A stretch of DNA of 28,858 nucleotides from Gemmatimonadota bacterium. GTDB lineage: Bacteria; Gemmatimonadota; Gemmatimonadetes; Gemmatimonadales; GWC2-71-9. Under the pieces are notes generated by a model. That model was not told the DNA's origin. It did no database searches and saw nothing but the letters and a program-made list of their open reading frames with translations. This document shows positions 1 to 8,046 of the stretch, piece by piece. Location: positions 1 through 28,858 of the forward strand of contig QHUF01000049.1 in NCBI GenBank assembly GCA_003221075.1. Reading direction: 5' to 3'. Both the position numbers and the translations under genes were made by a program. The stretch's first letter is position 1, and each line of letters opens with the position of its first letter.

Positions 1-18
1 AAACAATTGTGGGAGTCG

Positions 19-1419
19 TTAGTTAACGCCAACCCTCCCCTGCACCGACGCGAGCAACTTCGCCGAGTCGTAGCCGACGCCGTCCTTAAACACAAGCGTG
101 GGGCTGCGGATCACCGACGGATCGGCCGTCAGGTCGCCGTGGAGCACGACGAGGTCGGCGAGCTTCCCGGGCTCCACCGTCCCCAGACTCTGCGCGACGC
201 CGAGAATCTTCGCACCGTTCACGGTCATGATCTGGACCGCCTGCGCGGGGGCGAAGCCCGCCTCGATGAACAGCTCGTAGTTACGCTGATCGCCGAAGCC
301 CGCCAACGCGCCGCCGATCCCCGTCGGGTCCACGCCCGCCGCCATCAGTCCGCCCGCGGCGACGAACGCTCGCTCGAACGCCATCGCGTTCTTGAACGCC
401 GGCAGCGATACCCACCCGCTGGCGCTCGAGTCGATCTGCTGGCGCATCTTCATGTAGCTGTCGCGCACCTCGGGATCCATCGCCTGCAGCACCCGTTCGT
501 CCTTGGTCGGACGATTGGCCACGAACGGCTCGTAGACGGCGAGAGTCGATGTCATCGACACGTGGTGCTGGACCAGCGACTGAATCGTCGCCTGCCCGGC
601 AGTGCCCTTCGGATCCGACGCGCTGATCTGCGTCATCAGGTTGACGGGACACACGTCGGCCTGCTTTCCGGACGTGAAATCGGACGCGGTCAGCATGCCG
701 TGCTCGAGATTGTCGATACCGAGCGCGACCGCTTCCTGGAAGCTCACCGAACAGAGATGGCCGGTCACTTTGATGCCGCGGCGATGCGCTTCTTGAATCG
801 CGGCACCGAGCTCGGCGCGGCGGATGTCGGTGTACGCCTTGATCCAGGTCGCGCCCTCGGCCGCCCAATAGGCGACGAAGCGGCGCGCGGCCTCGGGAGA
901 ATTCAAGATCGCCATCGCGCCGCCGCCGTGCTCGCCCGTGATGTAGGGCGCGGTGAGATGGATGCGCGGGCCCGGCGCGAGGCCATGGTCGATCGCATCC
1001 TTGAGGTTGATCTCGGCGTACGGCGCTCGGCTACCCGTGGTGCGAATGGTCGTGACGCCCGAGCCCAGGTACAGACGCGGTCCCGTGTAGCCCATCTGCA
1101 CCGCCCGGCCGCCTGCCGCGGTATAGAACAGGTGATCGTGCATCCCGATGATGCCGGGGATGACAGTCGACCCGTTCATATCCATGATGCGCGCACCCGC
1201 CGGGATCTGGACCGACGCGGCGGGACCGACCGCCGCGATGCGGCCGGCGCGAATCACGATCGTCTGATCGGTCTTCGGCGCAGCGCCCGTTCCATCGACG
1301 AGCAGCACGTGCGTCAGGGCGACGAGTGACGTGTCGACGGTGATGTACTCGCGCACCCCCGCGGCGAAGCTGTCAGGACGCTGCGTTATGAGGGCTAGCA
1401 ATAAGGGGATCGTGTGCAC
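19..1419 (-). CDS. Metal-dependent amidohydrolase (imidazolonepropionase-like)
   Basis: This is a 466-residue hydrolase of the amidohydrolase superfamily, which cleaves C-N or related bonds with one or two metal ions; the substrate cannot be told from sequence. The family pattern is clear: an N-terminal composite-domain strand ending in a PGI-type turn before the metal motif HDH (His94 and His96), Lys194 in GATWIKAY (the position often carboxylated to bridge the metals), His221 in VTGHL, His240 in DNLEHG and Asp364 in GVDPTG. The C-terminus has the usual VEPGKLADLVVL. The GTG start at 1419 has a GAGG-type ribosome site about 6 bases upstream and lies 10 bases after the multicopper oxidase stop, so the two are probably cotranscribed. 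A short hydrophobic N-terminus (IPLLLALI) could be a weak signal peptide, but this is uncertain. Imidazolonepropionase itself, or an Xaa-Pro or cyclic-peptide hydrolase, are possible relatives. Confidence 0.88.
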   Translation of the reverse strand: MHTIPLLLALITQRPDSFAAGVREYITVDTSLVALTHVLLVDGTGAAPKTDQTIVIRAGRIAAVGPAASVQIPAGARIMDMNGSTVIPGIIGMHDHLFYTAAGGRAVQMGYTGPRLYLGSGVTTIRTTGSRAPYAEINLKDAIDHGLAPGPRIHLTAPYITGEHGGGAMAILNSPEAARRFVAYWAAEGATWIKAYTDIRRAELGAAIQEAHRRGIKVTGHLCSVSFQEAVALGIDNLEHGMLTASDFTSGKQADVCPVNLMTQISASDPKGTAGQATIQSLVQHHVSMTSTLAVYEPFVANRPTKDERVLQAMDPEVRDSYMKMRQQIDSSASGWVSLPAFKNAMAFERAFVAAGGLMAAGVDPTGIGGALAGFGDQRNYELFIEAGFAPAQAVQIMTVNGAKILGVAQSLGTVEPGKLADLVVLHGDLTADPSVIRSPTLVFKDGVGYDSAKLLASVQGRVGVN

Positions 1420-1429
1420 AGGCGCCTCG

Positions 1430-3517
1430 CTAATCGACGGTGAAATGCATCATCATCCCGGCCGAGAGATGCTCGGCGATATGACAGTGGAGCATCCATT
1501 CGCCCGGGTTCGCGGTATCGAGCAGAATATCCACCACCGCACCGGCGGGCACCAGCACGGTGTCTTTCCATGCCAGGTCTTCGTTGGGCACGCCGTTCAC
1601 GGCGAGGACGAGGAAACGCTGGCCGTGCATGTGAATCGGATGTTGCATTCCGTGGAACGCACGGCGCTCGTTGACCAGACGGATCTTCGCCGGCTCGCCG
1701 CGATGAAACTGCCAGGCGATATCCATGTTCTCATGGCCCGTAGCCGGATCCTTCAACACCCAGCGCACCTGCCGCCCGGTGGACGCCCAGTTCATCATCG
1801 GCATCGTCCCGCCCCATTCGACCGGCGCAAAATAGATCGAGTCAAGCTGCATCAAGCGCTCGGTCACGAACGGCAAGCCGTGAGTCTGGAGTGTGAGCAC
1901 CAGGGTGTGATCGGGTGGACGATTCAGGTATGAAGAGGCGGCGGCGAAGGGCGGCGGACGGCGGCGCAGGGCGGCAAAGGCTTTGCTTAGATCGCGACTG
2001 ACACGTTGTGGGCTCACCGAGGCAATTCCGAGAGTGTCCACCATCGGGAAGAAGCGACCGAAGAGATGGTCGAGTCCGATCACCTTGTTGAGAAGCGCGA
2101 ATTCGCCCGTCCGATCAAATTGGACATCGACCACGTAGCGCTCCGCGGGCGCGATCACCACGCTCTCGATCCACGCCTCATGCGCGAATGGCCCGGCGTC
2201 GGTTGCGACGAGCTTCATGCGCGCCCCAGGAAATGAGAGGTTGAGCGTGCGCGTGTTCGACACGTTCGTGAGATAGAAGCGCACCACTTCACCGCGACGC
2301 ACCGACAGCCGATAGCTCGGCTCACCGTTTACCAACACCACGTTGCCAAACCGCCCCATCAGCGCGTGGGTCGGTGATTCCAGCCCAAACGGAATGAGGC
2401 CTCCATCGCCGACCAGAAGATCCTGCAGCATCAGGATCGCTTCGCGATTGGCGGGGACCTGCGCGCCGGGCTCCCGCACGAGGATGTTGCCATACAGGCC
2501 GAGCGCCTGCTGGATGTCTTCGCGAATGTGCGGATGGTACCAGAAAATCCCCGCATCCGGGAACTTGAGTTTGTATGTGAATTCGTCGGTCACGCCATCG
2601 ACTCCATCAAACGCGTTCTCCAGCCGGATGCCGTGCCAATGAATGCTCGTCGAGTCTGCCAGATGATTCTTGAAGCGCACCATGATCTCGGATCCAGCGG
2701 CGACCTCGATCAGTGGTCCCGGATATTCCCCGTTGTAGGAGTACATCGTGAAGGTCTGTCCATTGATCGTGCGGCGGACGAGCTCGGCATCGAGATCGAT
2801 GAGGTCGCCGTCCCGAGCACGGATCACCTCGTTCGACTCTGCGTTGGGCAGCGGCACATCCGCAGCGGGAAGAAAGGGCGTCACCTCAGGTCGGAGCGCC
2901 ATCTCCGACGGCAGCATCGTCACACCGGGCGGCGTCGGGACCATGGGCCAGCCGGAGCGCTCGTGCTCGCCGTGATCCATCGCGCCCGTGGACCCGGCGG
3001 CTCCCAGCGAGAACTCGAGCAAATCAGGTGGGAACGGCCGCGTGCTCGGCGACTGACCGCGCAGGATGATGCGGCCGCGCGGCTCGCGCACCCGCGCACT
3101 GCGCTCTGACGAGATGAGGATGTTGAACTTGTCGAACTCGATCGCGCGGAGTGTTACACTCCCGTTCTTCACTTCCCCGAGCTTGATCAGCGAATCCATC
3201 TGCGGCGTCGTGGCCCACGCGATGTAGACGACATCCGTACGTGGTGCGTCGTGCGTCGTGCGTGGGAGGCCGCTGAGAAATACGATCGGGATGAATCGCG
3301 AATGGCCGTCCGCCGTCACGGCCACCGTGAAGGGACCGGGCGGACTCGAGAGCTCGAGGCGCCCCGAAACGCCGCGGACGCCCGGGGCCGCTACGAGCTC
3401 GATGCAATACAGATCGTGGCTCGGGCCGAGGGGCGTGGGCGGGTCACAGGGTCTCCCTTGCGCCCGGCACACGCCCTCCGAGAGAACCAACGCGAGGACG
3501 AGGACTCCTCGCCGCAC
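1430..3517 (-). CDS. Multicopper oxidase with a long N-terminal extension
   Basis: This is a secreted multicopper oxidase (laccase/CopA-like) that would oxidise a phenol or metal ion and reduce oxygen to water. All four copper-ligand motifs are present, numbered from the GTG start: HWHG (about 293), WYHPH (about 326), HPIHMHG (about 626) and HCHIAEH (about 677). Met in the SAGMMM stretch after the last motif may serve the type 1 site. I chose the GTG at 3517 because it lies two bases after the upstream stop and gives a signal peptide (RRGVLVLALVLSEGVCRAQG); a longer ATG frame would overlap the upstream gene. Residues 25 to about 220 precede the first cupredoxin domain. I do not recognise that region; it ends in a His/Met-containing patch, MDHGEHE. 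A 7-bp tandem repeat lies inside it. Total length, 695 residues, exceeds typical three-domain laccases (about 450-550) because of this extension. Confidence 0.93.
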   Translation of the reverse strand: MRRGVLVLALVLSEGVCRAQGRPCDPPTPLGPSHDLYCIELVAAPGVRGVSGRLELSSPPGPFTVAVTADGHSRFIPIVFLSGLPRTTHDAPRTDVVYIAWATTPQMDSLIKLGEVKNGSVTLRAIEFDKFNILISSERSARVREPRGRIILRGQSPSTRPFPPDLLEFSLGAAGSTGAMDHGEHERSGWPMVPTPPGVTMLPSEMALRPEVTPFLPAADVPLPNAESNEVIRARDGDLIDLDAELVRRTINGQTFTMYSYNGEYPGPLIEVAAGSEIMVRFKNHLADSTSIHWHGIRLENAFDGVDGVTDEFTYKLKFPDAGIFWYHPHIREDIQQALGLYGNILVREPGAQVPANREAILMLQDLLVGDGGLIPFGLESPTHALMGRFGNVVLVNGEPSYRLSVRRGEVVRFYLTNVSNTRTLNLSFPGARMKLVATDAGPFAHEAWIESVVIAPAERYVVDVQFDRTGEFALLNKVIGLDHLFGRFFPMVDTLGIASVSPQRVSRDLSKAFAALRRRPPPFAAASSYLNRPPDHTLVLTLQTHGLPFVTERLMQLDSIYFAPVEWGGTMPMMNWASTGRQVRWVLKDPATGHENMDIAWQFHRGEPAKIRLVNERRAFHGMQHPIHMHGQRFLVLAVNGVPNEDLAWKDTVLVPAGAVVDILLDTANPGEWMLHCHIAEHLSAGMMMHFTVD
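3244..3263. repeat. 7-bp tandem repeat in the multicopper oxidase gene
   Basis: The unit GTGCGTC is repeated nearly three times without interruption (20 bp). It lies in the unrecognised N-terminal extension of the oxidase. As 7 is not a multiple of 3, gain or loss of one unit would shift the reading frame. It encodes part of the stretch RTTHDAPRT. Confidence 0.8.
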
Positions 3518-3519
3518 GA

Positions 3520-4776
3520 CTAGAGCTTGCGGCCCCGTAACCCACGCGAGCGCAGCAAGAGCTCGCGGGGATTCGCCCGCCACCACTCGCGCGCGCCACT
3601 CGCCGGCATCCGGTAGCGCGGACTCAATGTTGGCGTGACGTCGACGGAAAAGCTGTAGGGTCCGGCCTCGCCACCCGTGCTTGTGCCGATGATGAGGTCA
3701 TAGTAGTTCGCGGTGTCGGTGGTGAAGCGAATGAACGCGTTCGTATTGGTTGCCGAGCTGTCGTCATTGGATGTAATAAACTGCCGGACATAAGCGTGAA
3801 TCGTAGTATCACTTGGCAGCGTATCGATGACCTTGTAAAGCGCCAGCGCAGGATTGATCGTCGTGGATCGTTCGGAGACAGAAAGAACGGTGCCGCTGTC
3901 CAGGAACATCCTGGCGACGTCATAGTAATGCGGTGGTGCGGACGAATCGACGCAGTCCTGTACCGAGATGTCGTCGGTTAACGACACGCCACTCACGACC
4001 CAAACCTCGCGGCAGCCACCCATGGTGGCCGGCCGAGTTTTGGGGGCGAGTGAGTAAGCGAATCCGTCTCTGGGCGCGAACGACGTCGTGCCTACGATGT
4101 AATCGCCGGCTGGCAGAATAATGTCCAACTGCGAATTCCGGGCGCCGGCCCAGTTTAGAATGGAATCGTCATTGAATGCGAGGAACGGAAACGGCGACAC
4201 TCCGCTCCACAACACGAGGTACGTGTCGTTCGAGCCCGCATGCATGTCGATTCGGATGTTCTGCTGACCAATCGGGAAACTCAAGCTGTAGAAATCGAAA
4301 GCTCGAAGACCATCGAAGCAGTCTCCGTTCGCCAAGGCGCCGTTGATTGTTTCGCCCACTGCGATCGGAGTCAAGTAGCTGCAGGGATCGACGATCGTGG
4401 CATGATACACGACATTGGAAACGCCGGTGACGGCCGCGCTGATCGTGATACTTCCGACGGACAATCCGGCCGTAACGGTCGTTGACGCGGCACCGTTCGC
4501 ATCGGTTGTGCCGGCAGCAGGACTGAACGACACCGCCCCAGCCGGCGATGCGCTCCACGTCACGCGCACGCCCTGCGCCGGCTGCCCGGCCGAGTTGAGG
4601 GCCACGAGGCTGAGCGGAAAGGCAAGCGTCGCGCCGGTCGCCGCGGTCTGGCTGTCGCCGGCAACGCCGGTGACCGATGCCGCCTGCGGGCCGGGCCCGG
4701 CGCTGTCGCCGCAGGCGGCGATAACGGCCAGCACTCCAACGAGGGCGACGGGACTGAACCGACTAAACAGCCTCAT
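3520..4776 (-). CDS. Lipoprotein with Ig-like and PPC-like domains
   Basis: This is a 418-residue predicted lipoprotein of unknown function. It has a signal peptide with a lipobox (VIAAC, Cys22). A bacterial Ig-like (Big-1 type) domain follows at about residues 32-130, with the typical text VTWSASPAG and GTTDANGAASTTVTAG. Two beta-rich segments come next (about 135-255 and 258-385) that resemble bacterial pre-peptidase C-terminal (PPC) domains: FDFYSLSFPIGQQ, LPAGDYIVGTT, then YYDLIIGTST. The last about 30 residues are very basic (REWWRANPRELLLRSRGLRGRKL) and look unlike the preceding beta domains. The ATG has a strong GAGGAGG ribosome site (4781-4787) that overlaps the stop codon of the upstream ftsB-like gene, so it may belong to the same transcript. 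The role is probably at the outer surface, as a binding or adhesion protein; this is inferred. Confidence 0.82.
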   Translation of the reverse strand: MRLFSRFSPVALVGVLAVIAACGDSAGPGPQAASVTGVAGDSQTAATGATLAFPLSLVALNSAGQPAQGVRVTWSASPAGAVSFSPAAGTTDANGAASTTVTAGLSVGSITISAAVTGVSNVVYHATIVDPCSYLTPIAVGETINGALANGDCFDGLRAFDFYSLSFPIGQQNIRIDMHAGSNDTYLVLWSGVSPFPFLAFNDDSILNWAGARNSQLDIILPAGDYIVGTTSFAPRDGFAYSLAPKTRPATMGGCREVWVVSGVSLTDDISVQDCVDSSAPPHYYDVARMFLDSGTVLSVSERSTTINPALALYKVIDTLPSDTTIHAYVRQFITSNDDSSATNTNAFIRFTTDTANYYDLIIGTSTGGEAGPYSFSVDVTPTLSPRYRMPASGAREWWRANPRELLLRSRGLRGRKL

Positions 4777-4785
4777 GGTGCCTCC

Positions 4786-5064
4786 TCATTCCTTGGGCAC
4801 GACGCGGTAGAGTACCTCGCCGTCTCGGATCATCCCGAACTGCTCTCGCGCCACGCGCTCCTGCACCGCGGGATTCGTCTCCAGATCGTGCGCCAGCTTT
4901 GCCAGGGAATCGAGCTCGATCCGGAGCGCCGCGACGCGCGTACGCTCTTCCGCGAGCTGCCGCCGGATCGTGATCCAGTCGGCCGTGCCGTATTCCCCGC
5001 CCCACACGGCAAGCGCGAGCAGCGCGACACCCCCCGCGATCCCGGCAACGCGGATTCGCGTCAC
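4786..5064 (-). CDS. ftsB: FtsB/DivIC-type septum formation initiator
   Basis: This is a 92-residue, single-pass inner-membrane protein of the FtsB/DivIC family, which in other bacteria joins FtsL and FtsQ to activate septal peptidoglycan synthesis. A short basic start (MTRIR) is followed by one membrane span (about residues 7-22) and a coiled coil rich in Leu, Arg and Glu (about 32-62). The family's C-terminal pattern is present: VAREQFGMIRDGEVLYRVV. The start is a GTG whose last two bases overlap the enolase TGA stop (GTGA), so translation is probably coupled. The eno-ftsB order is common in many bacteria and supports the call. Small size and low conservation make FtsL-like alternatives possible but less likely. 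Confidence 0.85.
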   Translation of the reverse strand: MTRIRVAGIAGGVALLALAVWGGEYGTADWITIRRQLAEERTRVAALRIELDSLAKLAHDLETNPAVQERVAREQFGMIRDGEVLYRVVPKE

Positions 5065-6341
5065 AGGCCGTAGAGATGGCGGCCGGGATAGTGCGCCACG
5101 TCTCCGAGCTCTTCGGCGATGCGGAGCAGCTGATTGTATTTGGCGACCCGCTCGCTGCGTGACGCGCTGCCCGTCTTGATCTGCCCGACACCGCTCGCCA
5201 CGGCGAGATCCGCGATGAAGGTGTCTTCGGTCTCACCGGATCGATGCGAGATCACGTTGCCGTAGCCGTTGCCTCGCGCCAACTCGATGCACTGCAGCGT
5301 CTCCGTGAGTGTGCCGATTTGATTCACCTTGATGAGGATGGCGTTCGCGACGCTCTCTTCGATGCCCCGTGCCAGCCGTTCGACGTTGGTGCAAAAGAGA
5401 TCGTCGCCTACAAGTTGCACGCGTTCCTGCAGAGCCGCTGTGAGCTTTGCCCACCCCGTCCAGTCGTCTTCTGCCAGTCCGTCCTCGATGGACACGATCG
5501 GGTAGCGATCGATCCAGCTCTTGTACAGGGCAATCATCTCGTCGGCGCTCTTCTGGCCGCCCTTGCTCTTCTTGAATGTGTACATCCCGTCAGCGTAGAG
5601 CTCGGACGCCGCCACATCGAGCGCAATCGCGATGTCCTTCCCGGCCTCGAAACCCGCGGCCTCGATGGCCGCCATGATCGCTTCGAGCGCTGCCTCATCG
5701 TTCGGCAGATCCGGGGCGAACCCGCCTTCGTCCCCGACCGCCGTCGAAAGCCCGCGCTTGGCCAGGACTTTCTTGAGCGCATGGAACGTTTCCACGCCCA
5801 TGCGCAGCCCCTCCGGGAACGTCTCGGCGCCGATCGGCACCACCATGAATTCCTGGCAGTCGACGGTGTTCGCCGCGTGCGCGCCGCCGTTCAGGATGTT
5901 CATCATCGGGACCGGCAGCACGTGAGCGATCGGACCGCCGAGATAGCGATAGAGCGGTAGACCGGCATCCTGCGCCGCGGCTCTGGCAACTGCAAGTGAA
6001 ACGGCGAGAATCGCATTCGCGCCCAGATGGCTCTTGTTGGGCGTGCCGTCGAGGTCGAGCATCGCGTAGTCCACCGCGATCTGATCCTCAGCCGACAGGC
6101 CCTCGAGCCGCGGGCCGATCACTTCGTTCACGTTCTTGACGGCTTCGAGCACGCCTTTGCCGCCGTAGCGCTTGTTGTCCCCGTCGCGCAGCTCGACGGC
6201 CTCGTGCTCTCCCGTCGAGGCGCCGCTCGGAACAGCCGCCGTGCCGCTCGCGCCGCTGGCCAGGGTGACGTCGGTCTCGACGGTGGGATTGCCCCGGCTG
6301 TCGAGAATCTCCCGCGCATGTACCGAGATCACGGTGCTCAT
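5061..6341 (-). CDS. eno: Enolase
   Basis: Cytoplasmic glycolytic enzyme that interconverts 2-phosphoglycerate and phosphoenolpyruvate with magnesium. The protein has 426 residues, the family's usual length. Diagnostic segments are all present: REILDSRGNPTVE near the N-terminus, the SGASTGEHEAVELRD loop, VGDEGGFAPDL, SIEDGLAEDDWTGW, the catalytic-lysine segment LIKVNQIGTLTET, SHRSGETEDTFIAD and the closing SRSERVAKYNQLLRIEE-like helix (here LLRIAEEL). I chose the ATG at 6341 (protein MSTVISVHAREIL), not the in-frame ATG at 6380, because it matches the family N-terminus and avoids overlap with plsC. It lies 13 bases after the plsC stop and overlaps ftsB by four bases, inside a long same-strand run. 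Confidence 0.98.
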   Translation of the reverse strand: MSTVISVHAREILDSRGNPTVETDVTLASGASGTAAVPSGASTGEHEAVELRDGDNKRYGGKGVLEAVKNVNEVIGPRLEGLSAEDQIAVDYAMLDLDGTPNKSHLGANAILAVSLAVARAAAQDAGLPLYRYLGGPIAHVLPVPMMNILNGGAHAANTVDCQEFMVVPIGAETFPEGLRMGVETFHALKKVLAKRGLSTAVGDEGGFAPDLPNDEAALEAIMAAIEAAGFEAGKDIAIALDVAASELYADGMYTFKKSKGGQKSADEMIALYKSWIDRYPIVSIEDGLAEDDWTGWAKLTAALQERVQLVGDDLFCTNVERLARGIEESVANAILIKVNQIGTLTETLQCIELARGNGYGNVISHRSGETEDTFIADLAVASGVGQIKTGSASRSERVAKYNQLLRIAEELGDVAHYPGRHLYGL

Positions 6342-6354
6342 TGTGGACCGAACC

Positions 6355-7077
6355 CTACCGCGCCTTCGACTGAAGGGCAACCATCGCCGCGCGCACTTGG
6401 TCCCGCAGCCGCTCGCGATCGTCCGGACGCAATCCGGTCGTCATGATCGGCGGCGCGGCGAGCAGGCGAATCGGACGGGGGCGCAGTCGCCAGGCGCCCT
6501 TCGGCAAAATCTCGAACGTGTGATGGACGTACACGGGGACGATGGGAACCTGCGCGGCAATCGCGAGGCCAAACGGCGCGTTCTTGAATGGCAGCAGCTC
6601 GCCGGTCCGGCTGCGCGTCCCCTCCGGGAACACGACGATGGAGGACGTGCCCTCGCGAATCGTTCGCGCCGCCTCATCGTACGCCTCGAACGCTTTCTTG
6701 CGGGCGGCCCGATCGATCGGAATGTGGCCAACGGCGCGCATGGCGCCGCCAAGCAGAGGGATCTTGAACAACTCCTGCTTGGCGACGAAACGCACCGATC
6801 CAGGCAGCGTGGCGAACAACGCCCAGATGTCGAACATCGAGGAGTGGTTGGAGGCGTACATGACCGCCTGATCGCGCGGGATATGGTCCAGCCCTTCGGC
6901 AATCACTGGCGTGCCCGCAGCGCGGAGGATGTCGCGTGACCAATCCGTGCTGGCCCAATCGTAGACTCCACCTCGCCGGTTGCGCACACGGAACAGCCCG
7001 GCCACAACGGCAGCGGTTGCATGGACGATTGTTGAGGCGACGAGGACTACATAGTACCAGAGGGTGCGGAGACTCAC
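6355..7077 (-). CDS. plsC: 1-acyl-sn-glycerol-3-phosphate acyltransferase
   Basis: This is a membrane-associated acyltransferase that adds the second acyl chain to lysophosphatidic acid to form phosphatidic acid. In the 240-residue protein, an N-terminal membrane helix (about residues 7-29) is followed by the LPLAT domain. The catalytic HX4D motif is NHSSMFD (His78, Asp83). FPEGTRSR (150-157) contacts the phosphate, and the block PIVPVYV follows. The GTG at 7077 is chosen because it overlaps the thiL stop as GTGA and yields the usual start just before the first helix; the frame upstream of it is Arg-rich and antisense-like. It lies between thiL and eno in the operon. Confidence 0.93.
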   Translation of the reverse strand: MSLRTLWYYVVLVASTIVHATAAVVAGLFRVRNRRGGVYDWASTDWSRDILRAAGTPVIAEGLDHIPRDQAVMYASNHSSMFDIWALFATLPGSVRFVAKQELFKIPLLGGAMRAVGHIPIDRAARKKAFEAYDEAARTIREGTSSIVVFPEGTRSRTGELLPFKNAPFGLAIAAQVPIVPVYVHHTFEILPKGAWRLRPRPIRLLAAPPIMTTGLRPDDRERLRDQVRAAMVALQSKAR

Positions 7078-8033
7078 GCGAAGTGGTCGTATCCTGCCGG
7101 GAGCGCCACGGGCTTGTTGTTGTCGAGCAGCCGCACGCCGCCCCGGCGTCCGCCCGCGCCACGCAGGCACGTGCCGATCCGGCTCAGCTGCAACCCGGTT
7201 TCAGAGCGGAAGGCGGAAACGCTGGCGTCACCGAACGTCGGCGGCATGGTGCATAGTAACTCGAATTCTTCGCCGCTGGCGACCGCGGCCAGCGGCGCCA
7301 CATTCTCCCAGCACGGGATGTGCTCGAGGTTGATCTCGAGGCCGACTTCGGACGCCGCGGCGAGATGCTGTGCGTCGGCGGCGAGGCCGTCCGAGATATC
7401 GATCATCGCGCTGGCGCCGTGGTCCGCCAGCCAGATGCCGGCTTCGATGCGCGGCTCCGGGCAGGCATAGCGGTTGCGCAAGGCGGCCGCCATGCTCTTG
7501 CCGGCGCGGAAGTGCTCGAGCGCCAGGGCCGCGCCACCCAGATAACCGGTCACCCAGAGGCCATCGCCCTCGCGCGCGCCGGCGCGACGCACGGGCCGGT
7601 TGGCCTCTCCAATGACGCACACGTCGACGATGTATTCCTGGGAGCGCGTCAAATCGCCGCCCAGGACTTTGGCTTCGACATTGTGCAACATGCTCGCAAC
7701 ACCGGCCATGATATCCGCGGCCGCGTCCTCGTTCTTTTTGCCGTTCGCCGGAACCCCGAGCGAGACCAGGGCACCCAGCGGCCTGGCGCCGTCCGCCGCG
7801 AGATCGGACAAGGCGGAGGAGGCGGCGCGACAACCGATTTCCTTGAAGTCGAGCCAATCGGTCCGGAAATGGACGTTCTCGAGCGAGTTGTCGATGCTGA
7901 TCGCGAGGTTCGTCGAGCCCAACGGAATCAACGCGCAGTCGTCACCGAGCTCCGAGGCATCGCCCGTGATCTCAGCGATCCGCTCGATGATGCCGCGGAT
8001 GCGATCGAACTCTTTGCCGGGACCGAGATTCAT
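7074..8033 (-). CDS. thiL: Thiamine-monophosphate kinase
   Basis: ATP-dependent kinase that converts thiamine monophosphate to thiamine diphosphate, the last step of cofactor synthesis. The 319-residue protein shows the PurM/ThiL fold signatures: the N-terminal EFDRIRGIIERI helix, the metal-binding GDDCA (from residue 30), ISIDNSLENVHF, the SDLAADGARPLGALVSLG segment, GGDLTRSQ, and the C-terminal region DISDGLAADAQHLA. The ATG at 8033 follows an A-rich stretch with GAAC and gives the family N-terminus. It lies 13 bases after the nnr stop and overlaps plsC by four bases. No TPP riboswitch is visible; the gene sits inside an operon. Other thiamine genes are absent from the window. Confidence 0.95.
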   Translation of the reverse strand: MNLGPGKEFDRIRGIIERIAEITGDASELGDDCALIPLGSTNLAISIDNSLENVHFRTDWLDFKEIGCRAASSALSDLAADGARPLGALVSLGVPANGKKNEDAAADIMAGVASMLHNVEAKVLGGDLTRSQEYIVDVCVIGEANRPVRRAGAREGDGLWVTGYLGGAALALEHFRAGKSMAAALRNRYACPEPRIEAGIWLADHGASAMIDISDGLAADAQHLAAASEVGLEINLEHIPCWENVAPLAAVASGEEFELLCTMPPTFGDASVSAFRSETGLQLSRIGTCLRGAGGRRGGVRLLDNNKPVALPAGYDHFA

Positions 8034-8046
8034 GGGACGTTCTTTT

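Noticed and set aside
7..1329. Plus-strand open frame of 440 codons opposite the amidohydrolase
   Set aside because: Arg/His-rich shadow; the minus-strand amidohydrolase has full metal-ligand motifs.
8034..8046. TPP riboswitch for thiL
   Set aside because: Only 13 bases separate nnr from thiL, so there is no room, and no THI-box sequence is seen.
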